Positions 43,139 through 44,657 of a DNA stretch of 44,657 bases are shown here, one piece after another; the stretch's first letter is position 1, and the number at the start of each line of letters is the position of its first letter. Below the pieces are notes generated by a model that worked only from the letters and a program-made list of their open reading frames with translations, ran no database searches and had not been told where the DNA came from. A program made the translations under genes and the position numbers. The DNA is taken from NCBI GenBank assembly GCA_029882395.1, contig JAOUKT010000021.1, forward strand, positions 1 to 44,657, written 5' to 3'. The DNA is from Gammaproteobacteria bacterium (lineage in GTDB: Bacteria > Pseudomonadota > Gammaproteobacteria > SZUA-229).

Positions 43139-44104
43139 CTATAACCAGTCAGCGAGCATCACCCCTATGCCAAAGCGCTGACGTTTAACATTAAAGTCAA
43201 TTAATGTCTCGCCATAACCATTAAAGTACTGCACATATAACCTTAAATCATTCTTATCCAGTAATGTAAAAATATCTTTTATCGGACGCGACCAGTTAAA
43301 CTGGAAATTCACTTTATTACTGTTGAACTCGCTGTCACGGATTTCAACACTGTAGCTGGATCGGTCTCCGGCATAAAAATATTTCAGCTCAACATTGCCC
43401 ACATACTTTTCAATATGTTCATTATCATCCCCCTGGAAATCAGCCGGGTTTGCTTTTTTATGCTCAGGCCATCTGGTCCAGGCTTTAAAGCTGATGTAAT
43501 GTTTGCTTTTTTCAAAAACAAAATCAATATAACTTCGATTCCAGCTTCTTGAAAAAGGCGGCACTTTACCATTTGACTGATGATTAACAGGTGCATAATT
43601 TATCTGCCTCAGTTGCCAGTCAGCTGCCGCTTTGCTTTTAAATGACTGGGCCACTATCAGTTCAGGTTCAAAATTTGTATCCCGAAACGGGGCAGAACGG
43701 TCAAAATTTGTCATCTGCCAGACCGACATCTGACTATAGGCAAAATACGTTATACAACGCGTGTTTTTTATCCACAGGCAGGAGGCGGGATCGTCGTAAT
43801 CTGACAACGGCACTTTAAAACTTATCTGGAATTTAGTTTCAAAATTCTGAAACTCTTCAGCCGTACCACTTAGCCCATCAACGTAAGAGCCAATAAAATA
43901 ATTCGGTTTATATGGAATCAGAACAAAAGGCAACTCACTGATATTTTTTTCAATACAATACCTTGTATCCAGTGCGCCTTCTGAGCCCTGACATTCTGCA
44001 TAAATCCTGTCATTAGCCAGAGAAGAAAATCCGGAAAGTATCAAAGCCAGAAACAGCACCCCCTGCAGCAATGTTTTATTGGCTTCCCTGAAAGACAGCT
44101 TCAT
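43139..44104 (-). CDS. pldA: Outer-membrane phospholipase A1 (OMPLA)
   Basis: Calcium-dependent outer-membrane enzyme that hydrolyses mislocated phospholipids. About 321 residues from the ATG at 44104 (AAGGGA six bases upstream); the open frame to 44200 adds only non-signal sequence. The signal peptide covers about 1-31. The catalytic set is visible in PVNHQSNGKVPPFSRSWNRS: His175, Ser177 and Asn189, spaced as His142-Ser144-Asn156 of E. coli OMPLA. Barrel strands alternate to the C-terminal VKRQRFGIGVMLADWL. It is longer than the 289-residue E. coli precursor, with an extra cysteine-bearing N-terminal part (about 36-60). It is a single gene on the minus strand. Confidence 0.93.
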   Translation of the reverse strand: MKLSFREANKTLLQGVLFLALILSGFSSLANDRIYAECQGSEGALDTRYCIEKNISELPFVLIPYKPNYFIGSYVDGLSGTAEEFQNFETKFQISFKVPLSDYDDPASCLWIKNTRCITYFAYSQMSVWQMTNFDRSAPFRDTNFEPELIVAQSFKSKAAADWQLRQINYAPVNHQSNGKVPPFSRSWNRSYIDFVFEKSKHYISFKAWTRWPEHKKANPADFQGDDNEHIEKYVGNVELKYFYAGDRSSYSVEIRDSEFNSNKVNFQFNWSRPIKDIFTLLDKNDLRLYVQYFNGYGETLIDFNVKRQRFGIGVMLADWL

Positions 44105-44657
44105 CACATTTCCCTTGTTTTTATAGCAAACAGTTTCTGCAAATAAAAGCGGGTAATGGCAGCGGCTTTGTGCGTGTTTGCTGAGCGCACGGACCGCCAT
44201 ATCCAGCTGTTTAATATTATAACGTCAGCCTCTTTGTTTACAAATAAAACAACAACCTGTTCTCAGCCACGCGGCTTTCGCAAAGCAGACTCGCCACGTC
44301 TTAAAAATTGAATACCGCAGGACGCAGGCATTAGCAACATCGTATGATGATAAAAGAGCGCGCCACGAAAAATACAAAGCATGGCGAAAACAATGCAAGC
44401 TTTAAGACTGGCATAAACCAAAAAAACACAGGCCATTTTATTCTGCCAGACAGCAAGCCTTGCTACACCGAGCGATACATGAGCATGGCTCAGCAGAAAA
44501 ATACTCGTGAGCCAGTTAACCGGCAAGCAAGCATTTTTAGCCGGTGACAAGCTGCACGCAGAATACCAGCATGAAATAAATGAAAAATATCAGAAATGTG
44601 TTTTTTTTCCTGGAATCAGGACGTCTGTAATTGCGCATGTGTTCCCCCAACCGATAA
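44105..44657. other. Intergenic tail of the window
   Basis: 553 bp with no supported gene. It contains the upstream region of pldA on the minus strand. Short open frames on both strands (44263-44550 minus, 44344-44547 plus) overlap each other, lack ribosome-binding sites and have no recognisable domain. The CCACGAAAAATACAAAGC stretch near 44364 recalls widespread intergenic filler sequences, which I could not verify. Confidence 0.5.

Noticed and set aside
44263..44550. Overlapping short frames on both strands near the window end
   Set aside because: Mutually overlapping, without ribosome-binding sites or domains.
1..44657. Evidence for a prophage, integrative element or genomic island
   Set aside because: No integrase, transposase, tRNA-end attachment site or phage structural gene was seen; gene content looks like ordinary chromosome.

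Overview
The window is about 44.7 kb of chromosomal DNA of moderate GC content from a Gram-negative bacterium, most probably a gammaproteobacterium. That placement rests on TmcA and TapT tRNA-modification genes, an OMPLA-type outer-membrane phospholipase, several lipoproteins and outer-membrane proteins, and many PAS/GGDEF/EAL and histidine-kinase genes. I cannot name the genus. No rRNA, tRNA, CRISPR array, transposase, integrase or phage gene was seen.

Layout: (1) 1-5 kb, central metabolism: pgi and ppc diverge from a region holding a perfect 23-bp tandem duplication; ppc is followed by an 11.4-copy heptamer repeat. (2) 5-8 kb, a tight minus-strand operon TlpA thioredoxin > DUF4266 lipoprotein > DUF3570 barrel > ApbE FMN transferase. 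This is the best candidate for a poorly described system, because the DUF3570 protein carries a D-x-x-S-G-S-T sequence resembling an ApbE flavinylation site. (3) 8-12 kb, a 5'-nucleotidase, TapT, a GNAT acetyltransferase and TmcA, packed with overlaps. (4) 12.3-15.6 kb, a plus-strand operon of two lipoproteins and an alpha/beta-hydrolase-like/thioredoxin fusion, followed by a possible 32-codon membrane peptide and a strong terminator. (5) 15.9-23.2 kb, an EamA transporter, then a GntR-regulated TRAP transporter plus TSUP permease divergent from a MatB-like malonyl-CoA synthetase: a probable malonate (or malonate-like acid) uptake and activation module. (6) 23.3-24.6 kb, mogA and a flavin-reductase-like protein.

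(7) 24.9-34.1 kb, a signalling block: a membrane diguanylate cyclase, a REC-PAS-kinase, a HAMP-PAS-PAS sensor kinase, an orphan NMT1-type substrate-binding lipoprotein and an excisionase-HTH/receiver fusion, then a PAS-PAS-GGDEF-EAL protein. The substrate-binding protein has no permease or ATPase beside it and probably feeds the kinase. (8) 34.3-35.7 kb, ArsR and an ArsJ-type GAPDH, apparently an organoarsenical-efflux module without ArsJ in the window; arsR has a sigma70-like promoter with the operator between -35 and -10 and looks leaderless. (9) 35.9-44.1 kb, a HIG1-like small membrane protein, a DUF2892 protein with a hybrid kinase, an unidentified membrane protein, a large Calx-beta surface protein and OMPLA.

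Several starts were moved from the longest possible frame to internal ATG codons with better ribosome-binding sites or better family fit; each entry says where. All functional calls rest on reading the sequence and on remembered family features; no database search was run.
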